From Chachezhania antarctica (GTDB taxonomy: Bacteria > Pseudomonadota > Alphaproteobacteria > Rhodobacterales > Rhodobacteraceae): a stretch of 64,000 nucleotides of DNA. A program made the position numbers and the translations under genes. Below, in pieces: positions 42,092 through 53,398 of the stretch. Under the pieces are notes generated by a model. It was not told the origin of the DNA. It saw nothing but the letters and a program-made list of their open reading frames with translations, and did not search any database. Position 1 is the first letter of the stretch, and every line of letters starts with the position of its first letter. The stretch lies in NCBI RefSeq assembly GCF_003646465.1, contig NZ_QZEX01000006.1, forward strand, positions 1 to 64,000, given 5' to 3'.

Positions 42092-42549
42092 TCCGTGCGC
42101 CGCGTTCTCCTGCAATCCGCCGCTGCGGTCCCCACGGGCGCGCGCCCGTCCGGGCGTGCTGGGGCGGTGCGGCGGCGTTGGCCCTGATCCCGACCTTCCC
42201 GGCGGCCGAGGAAGTTGCCATCGACGTGCCCTCCGGCCAGCCGGTGGCGTTGTTCGAAGTGCTGATGGACGACACGCCCGGCCAGCTCTGGGCGCGGTTC
42301 CGCTTCGTGGCGCCCCGGATCGGCGGCGATGCGGGGCGGGTGAGCTATGATGTGACCATGCTCGACATGGACTGGACCTGCGACAACGTCGTGCTGCCCT
42401 ACCTGGCCGAAACCAGGCTGGAACCGGAACGCGTCGTGATCTCGTTTTCCGACCGGATGCTGCCTTTCGGCGAAACGGCGCACGAGGCGGCGCAGTTCTT
42501 CGAATTCTACCGGCCCGCCAGGACTGGCTGCATCTGGGTGGAGTACTGA
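42088..42549 (+). CDS. DUF6497-like secreted protein
   Basis: 153 residues; the start overlaps the cupin stop (ATGA). After an Arg-rich start a hydrophobic stretch (CWGGAAALALIPTFPAAEE) looks like a signal peptide. The mature part (YDVTMLDMDWTCDNVVLPYL, VVISFSDRMLPFGETAHEAA) agrees with the Rhodobacterales DUF6497 proteins usually found near pccA. Two Cys may form a disulfide. Function unknown. Confidence 0.65.
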   Translation: MIRAPRSPAIRRCGPHGRAPVRACWGGAAALALIPTFPAAEEVAIDVPSGQPVALFEVLMDDTPGQLWARFRFVAPRIGGDAGRVSYDVTMLDMDWTCDNVVLPYLAETRLEPERVVISFSDRMLPFGETAHEAAQFFEFYRPARTGCIWVEY

Positions 42550-42589
42550 CCATGACCGCACCCGCCATCCCCCGACCGGAGACAGCCCC

Positions 42590-42955
42590 ATGCTGAAACA
42601 CCGCGGTTTTCCCGGCCGGCTGCCCGGCACGGATTTCCAGTTCACCATCCGCCGCGCCAACCCCAAGGGCGTGACGCCGATCACGTCGCGCGAACGACAC
42701 GCCGACCGCCGCCCGGCCGACCGCCGCGCCGATGCGGGATTCATGAAGGCGCTGTGGCAGCAGTTCGGCACCGAACCGTTCGAGCGCGGCAACCTCGATG
42801 CGGGGCGGATCAGCTGGCTGTTCGGGCGCGAGGTCCTGCCCGTCGAAGACCCGTTCGACCCGGCAAGCTATGATGCGCTTCTGATCATCGACGAGGCCGC
42901 AGCGCGCGCCAGCTTCCCCCAGGCCTTCGAGCCGGACGAGGAGGACTGGGCATGA
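42590..42955 (+). CDS. Hypothetical protein in the pcc cluster
   Basis: 121 residues, no signal peptide or membrane helix. The N-terminal half is Arg-rich (TSRERHADRRPADRRADAGF); the C-terminal half is acidic with FGREVLPVEDPFDPASYDAL. Not recognised. It lies 40 bp after the DUF6497-like gene on the same strand and is probably part of the same transcript. Confidence 0.6.
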   Translation: MLKHRGFPGRLPGTDFQFTIRRANPKGVTPITSRERHADRRPADRRADAGFMKALWQQFGTEPFERGNLDAGRISWLFGREVLPVEDPFDPASYDALLIIDEAAARASFPQAFEPDEEDWA

Positions 42956-43079
42956 CCGGCCGGTTTTTGCCGACCTTGCCGTCCTGCGGGAAAGCCGGAA
43001 GAATGATATGGAACAACATTGCGGACCGGCCCGTTACCCCTTTCGAGACCCAGATCTTGAAACAAAGGGGAACGGATCC

Positions 43080-43289
43080 ATGCCTTTCGTCAAACCGGCT
43101 CTTCTCATCGCTGTCATCGGCGGCGGCCTCGCGGCCTGCGGCGACACCACCGGCAAGCAGGCGCTTTATGGCGGCGGCGCGGGTGCGGCCGTTGCCGCGG
43201 CCACGCAGAACAACCCGGTCACGGGCGCCGTCATCGGTGCCGGCGCGAACATTGCAGCGTGCGAGTTCGGCAACCAGCCATGTGAATGA
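43080..43289 (+). CDS. Small lipoprotein
   Basis: 69 residues from the ATG at 43080 with AGGGGAA upstream. The lipobox is L-A-A-C (GGGLAACGDTTGKQAL), so Cys-20 would be lipidated. The mature part is Gly/Ala-rich (YGGGAGAAVAAATQNNPVTG) like glycine-zipper outer-membrane lipoproteins and ends with two Cys. Common just upstream of pccA in Rhodobacterales; role unknown. Confidence 0.75.
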   Translation: MPFVKPALLIAVIGGGLAACGDTTGKQALYGGGAGAAVAAATQNNPVTGAVIGAGANIAACEFGNQPCE

Positions 43290-43301
43290 CACAGCTCTCC
43301 C

Positions 43302-43337
43302 GGCCCGGCCGCCGCGCATGAAGCGCGTGGCCGGGCC
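43302..43337 (+). terminator. Possible terminator or attenuator before pccA
   Basis: GGCCCGGCC at 43302-43310 pairs with GGCCGGGCC at 43329-43337, with a further CGCGC/GCGCG pairing inside. It starts 13 bp after the lipoprotein stop. TTGGGG follows, not a T-run, so it is a weak candidate for a terminator and could equally be an mRNA stabiliser. Confidence 0.35.
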
Positions 43338-43538
43338 TTGGGGCCGCGGCCCCGCCCGGCGCAGCAGCGCTCCTTTCCCAGATCAAACCCGTTTCCGGCC
43401 GCCGTGCGCATCGCACAGAGCGGCCTTTTCGCGTTTTTCCGCGCCGGGGCCTGCCCCTTCGTGCGCGCCGATCCGCGTGGCGGCAGGCCCGGACGGACAG
43501 CCCCGCGCCAACAGACCCTCGAAACCAAAGGACGTTCC

Positions 43539-45584
43539 ATGTTCAACAAGATCCTGATCGCAAACCGGGGCGAGATCGCCTGCCGCGTCATCAAGACCGC
43601 GCGCAAACTGGGGATTGCCACCGTCGCCGTCTATTCCGATGCCGACCGCGACGCGTTGCACGTGGAAATGGCGGACGAGGCGATCCATATCGGCCCGCCG
43701 CCCGCCAACCAGTCCTATATCGTGATCGACAAGATCATGGCCGCGATCAAGGAAAGCGGCGCGGAAGCGGTGCACCCCGGCTATGGCTTCCTGTCCGAGA
43801 ACGCGAAATTCGCCGAGGCGCTGGATGCCGCGGGCGTGGCCTTCGTGGGCCCCCCGGTGAAGGCGATCGAAGCGATGGGGGACAAGATCACCTCGAAGAA
43901 GATCGCGCAGGAGGCGGGCGTGTCGACCGTCCCCGGCTACATGGGCCTGATCGCGGACGCGGACGAGGCGGTGAAGATCTCTGGCGAGATCGGCTACCCG
44001 GTGATGATCAAGGCCAGTGCGGGTGGCGGCGGCAAGGGCATGCGGATCGCGTGGAACGATGATGAGGCGCGCGAAGGCTTCCAGTCGTCCAAGAACGAGG
44101 CGGCGTCGAGCTTTGGCGATGACCGGATCTTCATCGAGAAATTCGTGACCCAGCCGCGGCATATCGAGATCCAGGTCTTGTGCGACAAGCACGGCAACGG
44201 CATCTACTTGGGCGAACGGGAATGTTCGATCCAGCGCCGGAACCAGAAGGTGGTGGAAGAGGCGCCGTCGCCCTTCCTCGATGAAGAAACTCGCAAGGCG
44301 ATGGGCGAACAGGCCGTGTCGCTGGCCAAGGCCGTTGGGTACGCCAGCGCGGGCACGGTGGAATTCATCGTCGATGGCGACAAGAACTTCTACTTCCTTG
44401 AAATGAACACCCGCCTGCAGGTGGAACACCCGGTGACCGAGCTGATCACCGGTGTCGATCTTGTCGAACAGATGATCCGCGTCGCCGCCGGCCACGAACT
44501 GGAGATGACGCAGGACGACGTGAAACTGACCGGCTGGGCCATCGAGAACCGGCTTTACGCCGAAGATCCCTATCGCGGGTTCCTGCCGTCCATCGGCCGC
44601 CTGACCCGTTATCGCCCGCCGCAGGAGGTCGCGGCCGGGCCGCTGGCCGACAACGGCAAATGGCATGGCGATGCGCCCACGGCCGCGCAGGCCGTGCGTA
44701 ACGATACCGGCGTTTTCGAGGGTGGCGAGATCTCGATGTATTACGACCCGATGATCGCGAAGCTGTGCACATGGGGCGCGACGCGGGAGGCGGCGATCGA
44801 GGAAATGCGCGTGGCGCTCGACAGTTTCGAGGTCGAGGGCATCGGGCACAACCTGCCGTTCCTGTCCGCCGTGATGGATCACCCGCGCTTCGTGTCGGGC
44901 GAGATCACGACGGCCTTCATTGCCGAGGAATATCCCGACGGTTTCGAAGGGGTCGAGCTGCCCGAGGCGGAGCTGAAACGCATCGCAGCGGCCACGACGG
45001 CGATGAACTACGTGGGCGAAGTCCGCCGCACCCGGATTTCCGGCCGGATGGACAACCACGAACGCAAGGTCGGCAACAACTGGGTCGTGACGTTGCAGGG
45101 CAACAGCTACAAGGTGACGATTGCCGCCGAAGCCGGTGGCTCGACCGTGACCTTCGAAGACGGGACCGACCTGCGCGTCGAAAGCGATTGGCGTCCGGGC
45201 CAACCGCTGGCCCGCCTGACAGTGGGGGGGGCGCCCCTGGTGCTGAAGATTGGCAAGATCTCGGGCGGGTTCCGGGTGCGCACGCGCGGGGCCGACCTGA
45301 AGGTCCATGTCCGCACGCCGCGTCAGGCGGAACTGGCGGCCCTGATGCCCGAAAAGCTGCCGCCCGACACATCGAAGATGCTGCTCTGCCCGATGCCGGG
45401 CCTGATCGTGAAGGTCAATGTCGAGGTCGGCGACGAGGTGCAGGAAGGCCAGTCGCTGTGCACCGTCGAGGCGATGAAGATGGAAAACATCCTGCGCGCC
45501 GAACGCAAGGGCACCGTGTCGAAGATCAACGCGGGCCCGGGCGACAGCCTTGCCGTCGACGAAGTGATCATGGAGTTCGAGTGA
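43539..45584 (+). CDS. pccA: Propionyl-CoA carboxylase, alpha subunit
   Basis: 681 residues from the ATG at 43539 (MFNKILIANRGEIACRVIKT) with AAAGGA upstream. The biotin carboxylase part fills residues 1-450: MIKASAGGGGKGMRIAWND is the ATP-grasp loop, and EMNTRLQVEHPVTELITGVD the catalytic block. A linking BT domain follows. The biotinyl domain is at the end, with VEAMKMENIL carrying Lys-647, 35 residues from the C-terminus. Together with PccB it makes methylmalonyl-CoA. Confidence 0.97.
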   Translation: MFNKILIANRGEIACRVIKTARKLGIATVAVYSDADRDALHVEMADEAIHIGPPPANQSYIVIDKIMAAIKESGAEAVHPGYGFLSENAKFAEALDAAGVAFVGPPVKAIEAMGDKITSKKIAQEAGVSTVPGYMGLIADADEAVKISGEIGYPVMIKASAGGGGKGMRIAWNDDEAREGFQSSKNEAASSFGDDRIFIEKFVTQPRHIEIQVLCDKHGNGIYLGERECSIQRRNQKVVEEAPSPFLDEETRKAMGEQAVSLAKAVGYASAGTVEFIVDGDKNFYFLEMNTRLQVEHPVTELITGVDLVEQMIRVAAGHELEMTQDDVKLTGWAIENRLYAEDPYRGFLPSIGRLTRYRPPQEVAAGPLADNGKWHGDAPTAAQAVRNDTGVFEGGEISMYYDPMIAKLCTWGATREAAIEEMRVALDSFEVEGIGHNLPFLSAVMDHPRFVSGEITTAFIAEEYPDGFEGVELPEAELKRIAAATTAMNYVGEVRRTRISGRMDNHERKVGNNWVVTLQGNSYKVTIAAEAGGSTVTFEDGTDLRVESDWRPGQPLARLTVGGAPLVLKIGKISGGFRVRTRGADLKVHVRTPRQAELAALMPEKLPPDTSKMLLCPMPGLIVKVNVEVGDEVQEGQSLCTVEAMKMENILRAERKGTVSKINAGPGDSLAVDEVIMEFE

Positions 45585-45588
45585 TCCA

Positions 45589-46251
45589 ATGACGCGGGCC
45601 AGGCTTCTTTGGGTGGCATTGTTCGGCATCGTCGCGATACTCGTGACGGCGCTGATCCTGATGCCGCTCGACTGGAGACAGGTCCGCGTCCAGCAGGCCG
45701 CCATTGCCGCCGTAGTCGTGGCCGCAGGCTGGTTCGCGGCGTTCCTCTTGCGCGAGTTCAGCCAGCAACTGGGCCGGTCGGAGCGGTTGCGGGACGTACA
45801 CCGCGCGCTGAAGGCCGAGATCGGGCACTACATGGGCGCGCTGCGCAGCGTCGAGTACCTGACCGAGGTCCGCAACGAGATGCTGGACCAGATGGAAGGG
45901 CCCGAGGGTTTCATCCCCTTCGTCCCGCGCGAACGCAACGACACGGTTTTTCAATCCATCGTGGGCGAACTGCACATCCTGCCAAGGTCGAGCATCGAAC
46001 CCGTGGTGGCCTATTACAGCCAGCTTGCCGCGCTGGACACGTTGATCGACGATATGCGCGGCGAAGGGTTCAAGGCGCTCACGCCGCGGCGGCGGGCGCA
46101 GATCTATTCGGATTACATCAACCTGAAAGCGGCGGCGCTGGATTACGGCACCCATGCGCGCGCGATGATCGACCTGTATCACGAACAGGGATGGCGCGCG
46201 GCGGATGCAGCACACCGGGCCTACATGAAAGGCCGGTCAGATGGTGGTTGA
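45589..46251 (+). CDS. Two-helix membrane protein
   Basis: 220 residues, starting 4 bp after the pccA stop. Two N-terminal helices (about 7-26 LWVALFGIVAILVTALILMP and 37-55) are followed by a soluble, helical domain of about 160 residues with EIGHYMGALRSVEYLTEVRN and LTPRRRAQIYSDYINLKAAA. No family recognised. Its tight link to pccA suggests co-transcription but does not show a role. Confidence 0.7.
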   Translation: MTRARLLWVALFGIVAILVTALILMPLDWRQVRVQQAAIAAVVVAAGWFAAFLLREFSQQLGRSERLRDVHRALKAEIGHYMGALRSVEYLTEVRNEMLDQMEGPEGFIPFVPRERNDTVFQSIVGELHILPRSSIEPVVAYYSQLAALDTLIDDMRGEGFKALTPRRRAQIYSDYINLKAAALDYGTHARAMIDLYHEQGWRAADAAHRAYMKGRSDGG

Positions 46252-46534
46252 AATGGTCGACCCGGCGCGCGGATCCGGCGCTCAGTACCCCGGGCGGGGA
46301 CCGTTGCGGCCGGAGACTGGCGTGCGCGGGGCGTTCTTGGCGGAAGCACTCATCGCTATGTCTCCTTCACTGCGGGGCAAGGGGACCCTGCATCATCAAT
46401 ATAGGCGTTTCGGGGCGGTCTTGCAATCTGGCACGGGTTGCGCGCCGCTCCAGTCCTCGCGCTTCGCGCCCTGCCTGTCCCTGCCAGGGGAGAGATGGGC
46501 GGCCCGTCGCGACACGCCGCCCGTGCGACCGGGA
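46252..46534. other. Convergent intergenic region
   Basis: 283 bp between the membrane protein gene and the minus-strand RTX gene. A short stem GGGCGGC (46497-46503) with GCCGCCC (46516-46522) lies 12 bp beyond the RTX stop and may serve as a weak stop for that gene. Nothing else recognised. Confidence 0.3.
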
Positions 46535-47584
46535 TCAGAACAGGAAATCGCCGGGGCCCAGATCGTCGGCGTCGATGCCGACAAGGATCATCTTGCCCGC
46601 GTCGAATTCGACTGCCGCACCCTTCTTGGTGTCCTTGATGGTCAGATCCTTGAAACGGTCGGCGTGCTGGATGCTGATCTTGTCCTTGCGATCTTCGAAA
46701 TCCTTCACGATATCGCGGCCCTTCCGGCCAAAGACGAAGACATCTTCCCCCACGCCGCCGATCAGCGTGTCGTTGCCGGCCTGGCCCAGCAGTACATCCT
46801 TGCCGCTGCCGCCGCGCAGCGTGTCATCGCCCGCGCCGCCGGCCACCCTGTCGGCGCCACCGCCACCGCTGGCAAAGTCCTGACCTGCGCCGCCCTTCAG
46901 CTTGTCGTTCCCGCTCTTGCCAAAGAGCGTGTCCTGTCCCCCGCCACCTTGAAACTTGTCGTTGCCGGCGCCGCCTTTCAGCGTGTCTTTGCCCCGTCCG
47001 CCCTTGAGGAAGTCGTCGCCGCTGCCGCCGAAAAGGATATCCCGGCCGGCCTGCCCAAGAATCACGTCGTTTCCGTGGCCGCTGAAGAAGCGGTCATCGC
47101 CGCTGCCGGCCTTCATCGTGTCATTGCCGGAAAAAAGGAACGGGCCGAAGGGCCTGAGAAAATCGTCCGAATAGTCTTGCCCGAACACCCGGTAGTCTCC
47201 GTCGTTGGCCTTCGCCAACCATGGGCCGGTGTCGAACCTGTAGCCGTTCGCTGCGGCAACAAGGACCTCTCCCGGTTCCACCGTGAAACCGGAGAATTCC
47301 AGGCTGATGCTTTCACCGCCCCGGTCGTAAAAATTGATTGTTGTCGTGAGGATGGTATCGAGATGGGTTCCGGTCGAGTTAGGGCCAAAAAAGAGCACCG
47401 AGGCTCCGAAGACGTTCTGATAGATTTTGCCCCGAAGGAATTCGTAGCCGGTCTCAATGGTCGGCCAGATGATCTCTCCGATCTGGGAGAACGCGGACTG
47501 AATGCTCTGATAGCTTCCGTTTACTTCAAGTCTAGGCAAATCGCTAACTCCCAATACTGCGCGCACATATCGGCTGTTGCGCAT
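46535..47584 (-). CDS. RTX calcium-binding protein without protease motif
   Basis: 349 residues. Residues 1-145 are not recognised, contain no HExxH, and are more A/T-rich in DNA than the flanks. From about 148 to 275 runs a long array of RTX nonapeptides ([40 protein letters not shown]). The end ([20 protein letters not shown]) has the usual RTX C-terminal secretion-region look. It would be exported by a type I system and fold on calcium outside. It is inserted between the pccA unit and the DUF4174 gene on the opposite strand to the pcc genes. Confidence 0.8.
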   Translation of the reverse strand: MRNSRYVRAVLGVSDLPRLEVNGSYQSIQSAFSQIGEIIWPTIETGYEFLRGKIYQNVFGASVLFFGPNSTGTHLDTILTTTINFYDRGGESISLEFSGFTVEPGEVLVAAANGYRFDTGPWLAKANDGDYRVFGQDYSDDFLRPFGPFLFSGNDTMKAGSGDDRFFSGHGNDVILGQAGRDILFGGSGDDFLKGGRGKDTLKGGAGNDKFQGGGGQDTLFGKSGNDKLKGGAGQDFASGGGGADRVAGGAGDDTLRGGSGKDVLLGQAGNDTLIGGVGEDVFVFGRKGRDIVKDFEDRKDKISIQHADRFKDLTIKDTKKGAAVEFDAGKMILVGIDADDLGPGDFLF

Positions 47585-47646
47585 TTAGGCTGGAGGCAGA
47601 GTGTCCGTCCAGTTGGTTACATCGTACCGGCGCTTGGGCGCCGCGG

Positions 47647-48120
47647 TCAGTTCCCGAAATTCACTCCACGCCGTTCTTCCACCTCGCGTTGGCGGGCGGG
47701 CTGCTTGTCTATGGTGCGGGTAATCTCGCGCACGCTCGACGGGAATGGCTTGCGGGCGATGATCGTGCCGTCCTTCGCGATCACCACCAGCTGGAACCCC
47801 CGCGGCCGCAGCTGTTCACGTATAGGGCTCAGCACGGACGGGTCGGTGTCGGTCAGGACGACCACGTCGCGTTCGGCAAGGCGTTCGATCTCGGCCTCCA
47901 GCATTTCGATCTGGTCTGCGAAGCGCGGATCGGCGGGGCTGTCGGCCAGAACCACGATGGGCCGGTGCGTCCACAGGAAGCTGTCGAGCGACGTATCGCC
48001 CGCCGGCCGGATCAGCGGTTCGGCCTCGGACAGCTGGCCGTCGGCCGCGTGGACGGCCGGGCCCGTCAGGCCGGCCAGCAAGGCCATCAGGATGGCGCGG
48101 CGTATGATCGAAAATCCCAT
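47647..48120 (-). CDS. DUF4174-like secreted protein
   Basis: 157 residues if started at the ATG at 48120; ATG at 48126 is equally possible. The signal peptide is about [20 protein letters not shown] with cleavage after VHA. The mature part has [40 protein letters not shown] and [20 protein letters not shown], the DUF4174 pattern with a thioredoxin-like arrangement but no C-x-x-C. Found near methylmalonyl-CoA mutase genes in this order. Divergent from the mutase. Confidence 0.75.
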   Translation of the reverse strand: MGFSIIRRAILMALLAGLTGPAVHAADGQLSEAEPLIRPAGDTSLDSFLWTHRPIVVLADSPADPRFADQIEMLEAEIERLAERDVVVLTDTDPSVLSPIREQLRPRGFQLVVIAKDGTIIARKPFPSSVREITRTIDKQPARQREVEERRGVNFGN

Positions 48121-48282
48121 GCACATGAATATAAGCCCGCCCGCGGCGAATGCGATCAAAGTTCCGCTACGGGCGCAAAGAAATCCCGATCCGGTGCCGA
48201 TATGGCCCGGACCCGATCCAAGGCAGGGCGCAACCGTGTCCCGCCCGTTCCCAATTCAAACGACATGCAGGAGGAAGTCGCC

Positions 48283-50412
<2,130 letters not shown>

Positions 50413-50414
50413 AA

Positions 50415-50485
50415 CGCGCCCTCAGCGCCCCACCCACCTCCCCCCGGCGGTCCCCTTCGGGGCCCGCCTTGGCGCTTCGGGCGCG
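50415..50485. repeat. Composite inverted repeat, family III copy 4
   Basis: Outer arms 50415-50429 and 50471-50485 match at 13 of 15 positions. The inside reads CCCACCCACCTCCCCCCGG and a GGTCCCC/GGGGCC hairpin. It starts 3 bp after the mutase stop. Confidence 0.6.
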
Positions 50486-50546
50486 AGATGTATGGTCCCG
50501 GACTTGGCACCGAAGGGCCTGCCGCTACGCCTGTCCGCCTTCGGCG

Positions 50547-50611
50547 GAGGTAATGGGAGACCAAAGAAGACCGGGCGTTGAGCTCGTACTTCTTTGGTCC
50601 GGATACACCTC
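50547..50611. repeat. Dispersed inverted repeat, family II copy 2
   Basis: Left arm 50547-50569 (GAGGTAATGGG... ending ACCAAAGAAG) and right arm 50589-50611 (CTTCTTTGGTCC... ending ACACCTC) pair well at both ends and poorly in the middle. It carries the same ACCAAAG and GAGGT ends as the copy at 14626. Confidence 0.6.
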
Positions 50612-50689
50612 AGGGGCGGGGGGAAAGCGGCCGCACGCATCTGGAGGCGATGGCAGGCGATTGCATGCCATCGGGCCCGAGAAGGTGCG

Positions 50690-51088
50690 TCAGATATCTG
50701 TCGTTGTGTCCGGATCTTGCGGGACGGGCAGCGCGGGGGTGTCTGCCGGGGGCTCGGGCTCCGGCAGTTTGCGGCGGATGATGATGTCGCCGTTGGGCAG
50801 CATCTCCGGCGCCTCGTAATTGGCCCAGTCCTCGACCTGATCGATCAGGTCGGTGAGGGCCGGCCCCATTTCTTCGACGAAGTCGCGCATGCCGGGGCCC
50901 ACCTGGTCGGCGAGATCCTGAAACTGGCGGAGGGTCGGGGCTGCCTCATCCCGCAGGCCGTCCAGCAGCATGCCCAGCCCGCGCTGGATCTTCGAGGCGC
51001 CGTCCTCGACCGGATCCTGCGCCGCGGCAGGCGCGGTCAGGCAAGCAGACAGGAACAGGGCGGCGGGCAGGCGGTATGGCATGGCCAT
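50690..51088 (-). CDS. Small secreted protein, possibly coiled
   Basis: 132 residues from the ATG at 51088. A signal peptide (MAMPYRLPAALFLSACLTAP, cleavage after AAA) precedes a helical domain (ASKIQRGLGMLLDGLRDEAA, PTLRQFQDLADQVGPGMRDF) and a Pro/Asp-rich tail. Proteins like this are sometimes annotated as AAA+ ATPase in Rhodobacterales, but no Walker motif is present. Function unknown. ATG at 51082 is an alternative start. Confidence 0.6.
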   Translation of the reverse strand: MAMPYRLPAALFLSACLTAPAAAQDPVEDGASKIQRGLGMLLDGLRDEAAPTLRQFQDLADQVGPGMRDFVEEMGPALTDLIDQVEDWANYEAPEMLPNGDIIIRRKLPEPEPPADTPALPVPQDPDTTTDI

Positions 51089-51130
51089 GGAGATAGGGCG
51101 CGTTGTCACAGCCTGCAAGTGTGGGGCGGG

Positions 51131-52144
51131 TCAGATCTCCAGATCGACCGTCACCGGGAAATGGTCGGACGCGGCCAGAAGCGCATCGCGCAGGGCGGGG
51201 GTTTCCCAGCATTCGACATCGTCGAACGGATGCCAGACCCGCCAGCGCGCGCCGCGTTCGACCAGCCCGGGCGACAGCATCGCGTAGTCCATCAGCGCCT
51301 GGGCATAGCGCTTGCCATCCTCGAGCTTGTAGCGCGTCGTCGTCGGATGCCCGGCACCCGGGCGCTGGAGGGCCGCGCGGGCGTGCGGATCGTGCATCTC
51401 GCGCCCCAGCAGGATTTCGAAGGACGAGCGGCTGAACAGGTCCTCGAACGCGAAGAGGCCGGGGCCGTCGTTCAGGTCGCCCATCAGGATGACGTGGTCG
51501 CCTTCGGCCAGGTGCATGTCGATCCGCGAGCGGATCCAGACGGCCTGCGCCAGCTGCTTGCGGCGGTCGGCGATCAGGCGAGCCATGATCTCGTCATGGG
51601 TGCCGGTGCGCCGGGGCGAGAGCGATTTCAGATGCACGCCGATCAGGCGCAGCGCGGTGCCCGAGGCGGTGGTCAGGGCAAGCTCCATAGGCGGTTTCGA
51701 GAACCGCACCAGATCCTGTTGTCCGTCGGCGTCGAGATCGATCCGGAAGGCGCCATCGAAGCGGGGCGCGCGGGCGCTGCCGTCGGGGCCGGCGACGCGG
51801 CCACGGGGATCGTGTTCGGCCGACAGCTTCGCAGGGTCATAGAGCAGCGCCAGTTCCTGGTGGGTGGGGCTGGGAAAGCCCATCGCGGCGGCGGTGGTGC
51901 GCAGGCCGTATTCCTGTGCAAAGCCTTCCAGGGCGCGGATGGTGTTCTGCTTGCGCCCGGTATTGGGCGCCTCGACGATCATCAGCGCATCGGCATCGAG
52001 CGCGCGAAAGACGGTCGCCAGGGCTTCGGCCTGCTGGGCGCGGCTGGAGCCGTCATGGCCCGATGGCAGATCGTCGGCCGTCAGGTGATCGGCGCGGTCG
52101 AAGAGGTTGGCGAACCATTCGATATTGTAGGTGGCGATCCGCAT
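51131..52144 (-). CDS. Endonuclease/exonuclease/phosphatase-family protein
   Basis: 337 residues. MRIATYNIEWFANLF is the family start with the catalytic Asn and the following Glu-9-type position. DADALMIVEAPNTGRKQNTI has the metal-binding Glu; LRLIGVHLKSLSPRR, DHVILMGDLNDGPG (Asp-x-Asn) and the final LLAASDHFPVTVDLEI (Asp-His) complete the site. No signal peptide, so it acts in the cytoplasm. Substrate (DNA, phosphoester or lipid) cannot be told. It heads a minus-strand group with small gaps on both sides. Confidence 0.88.
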   Translation of the reverse strand: MRIATYNIEWFANLFDRADHLTADDLPSGHDGSSRAQQAEALATVFRALDADALMIVEAPNTGRKQNTIRALEGFAQEYGLRTTAAAMGFPSPTHQELALLYDPAKLSAEHDPRGRVAGPDGSARAPRFDGAFRIDLDADGQQDLVRFSKPPMELALTTASGTALRLIGVHLKSLSPRRTGTHDEIMARLIADRRKQLAQAVWIRSRIDMHLAEGDHVILMGDLNDGPGLFAFEDLFSRSSFEILLGREMHDPHARAALQRPGAGHPTTTRYKLEDGKRYAQALMDYAMLSPGLVERGARWRVWHPFDDVECWETPALRDALLAASDHFPVTVDLEI

Positions 52145-52152
52145 CGTGCCCG

Positions 52153-52866
52153 TCAGGCCGGATCGGGCGCGGCGTGGCGCTGGTCGCCCCTGCGATGGCG
52201 GCCGATCTCTTCCCAGGCGGAGTTGATGTCGGCCATGCGGCGTTCGGCCAGGCGCACCGCTTCGGGCGGCACGCCGCGGGACATCATCGCATCGGGGTGG
52301 TTCTCGCGGACGAGCCGCTGGTAGGTGCGGCGGATTTCGTCGGGCGGGGTGTCGGGCGTGACTTCGAGCACTGTGTAGGGATCGCGCGGCAGGTTGGGCA
52401 CGAAGCGGGCGCGCATCGCCTTGAAGGCGGGATCGGGAATGCCGAAGATCTCGGCCACGCGGGTCAGGAACTCGTCCTCGTCGGGGTGATAGTCGCCATC
52501 CGCCAGGGCGATGTGGAACAGGCCCTCGACAAGGTCCGACAGGGTTTTCGGATCGTCCCGGAACATCGCGGCAATGCGGCGCGCGTAGACGTCGAAGCCC
52601 GCGACATCGGTGCGGGCAAGGTTGAAGACATGGGCCGCGCCGGCTTCGTCTTCGGGGGCGATGTGGAAGACCTCGCGGAAGGCCGTGACCTCGTCCTTGG
52701 TGACGTGGCCATCGGCCTTGGCCATCTTGGCGCCGATGGCGATCACGGCAATCGCGAAGCCGACCGAGCGTTCGGGCGGGGTGCGCAGACGTGCGAAGAC
52801 TTCGGCCAGGCTTTCGCCGTGGCGAAGAGCGGCGATCGCCTGCGCTATGCGTGTCCAGAGTGACAT
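52153..52866 (-). CDS. TerB/DjlA-type co-chaperone
   Basis: 237 residues from the ATG at 52866 (MSLWTRIAQAIAALRHGESL). Residues 30-150 are a TerB-like helical domain with acidic metal-binding positions (KMAKADGHVTKDEVTAFREV and IALADGDYHPDEDEFLTRVA). Residues 165-230 are a J domain with the H-P-D motif (YQRLVRENHPDAMMSRG), which stimulates DnaK. DjlA normally has a membrane helix at its start; here the N-terminus is only weakly hydrophobic, so the protein may be soluble. Confidence 0.88.
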   Translation of the reverse strand: MSLWTRIAQAIAALRHGESLAEVFARLRTPPERSVGFAIAVIAIGAKMAKADGHVTKDEVTAFREVFHIAPEDEAGAAHVFNLARTDVAGFDVYARRIAAMFRDDPKTLSDLVEGLFHIALADGDYHPDEDEFLTRVAEIFGIPDPAFKAMRARFVPNLPRDPYTVLEVTPDTPPDEIRRTYQRLVRENHPDAMMSRGVPPEAVRLAERRMADINSAWEEIGRHRRGDQRHAAPDPA

Positions 52867-52876
52867 GGGGGGCAGA

Positions 52877-53398
52877 TTAGCCTGTGCCGGGCAGACTGTC
52901 AGGGCCGTCTGGGCCTGCGGGGCGAAGAAATTTCTGAAGCAATACAAGATCCAGCCTCCGGCCGAATTTCTGGCCGACTGCGGGCAGACGACCGGTTTCG
53001 GTGAAACCGATACGGGTGTGGAAGGCAAGTCCGTCGCGGTTCGTGGCGCTGACGCCGCCGATGAGGATATCGACCCCGTCCGCAAGGGCAACCCGTTCCA
53101 GCTCCTGCATCAGGGCGCGGCCGATCCCGCGGCCCCATGCGGCGGGGGCGACATGGATCGTGTGTTCGCGCACGAAGGCGTAGCCCGGCCCGCTGCGGAA
53201 CGGACCATAGGTGGCAAATCCCGCGATGCCCGTCCCGGTTTCCGCGACAAGGAAGGCCGGAAGGCGTTGGGCGATCCGGGCCGCGATGTCGGCCTCCGCC
53301 ACTTCCTCGGTGGTGAAGGTGATGTCGGTCTCGCGGATCGCGCGGTTCTGGAGCGCGGCGATGGCCGGGGCGTCGGCGGGATCGGCCGGTCGGATCAT
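52877..53398 (-). CDS. GNAT-family N-acetyltransferase
   Basis: 173 residues from the ATG at 53398 (MIRPADPADAPAIAALQNRA). TIHVAPAAWGRGIGRALMQE is motif A with the acetyl-CoA pyrophosphate loop R-G-x-G-x-A; AFHTRIGFTETGRL is motif B. The layout resembles phosphinothricin/methionine sulfone acetyltransferases of the PhnO/Pat group. The substrate is not established. The start overlaps the upstream VOC gene by ATGA. Confidence 0.85.
   Translation of the reverse strand: MIRPADPADAPAIAALQNRAIRETDITFTTEEVAEADIAARIAQRLPAFLVAETGTGIAGFATYGPFRSGPGYAFVREHTIHVAPAAWGRGIGRALMQELERVALADGVDILIGGVSATNRDGLAFHTRIGFTETGRLPAVGQKFGRRLDLVLLQKFLRPAGPDGPDSLPGTG

Noticed and set aside
43383-45704. 773-residue open frame on the minus strand
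   Set aside because: Antisense to pccA and low in recognisable motifs.
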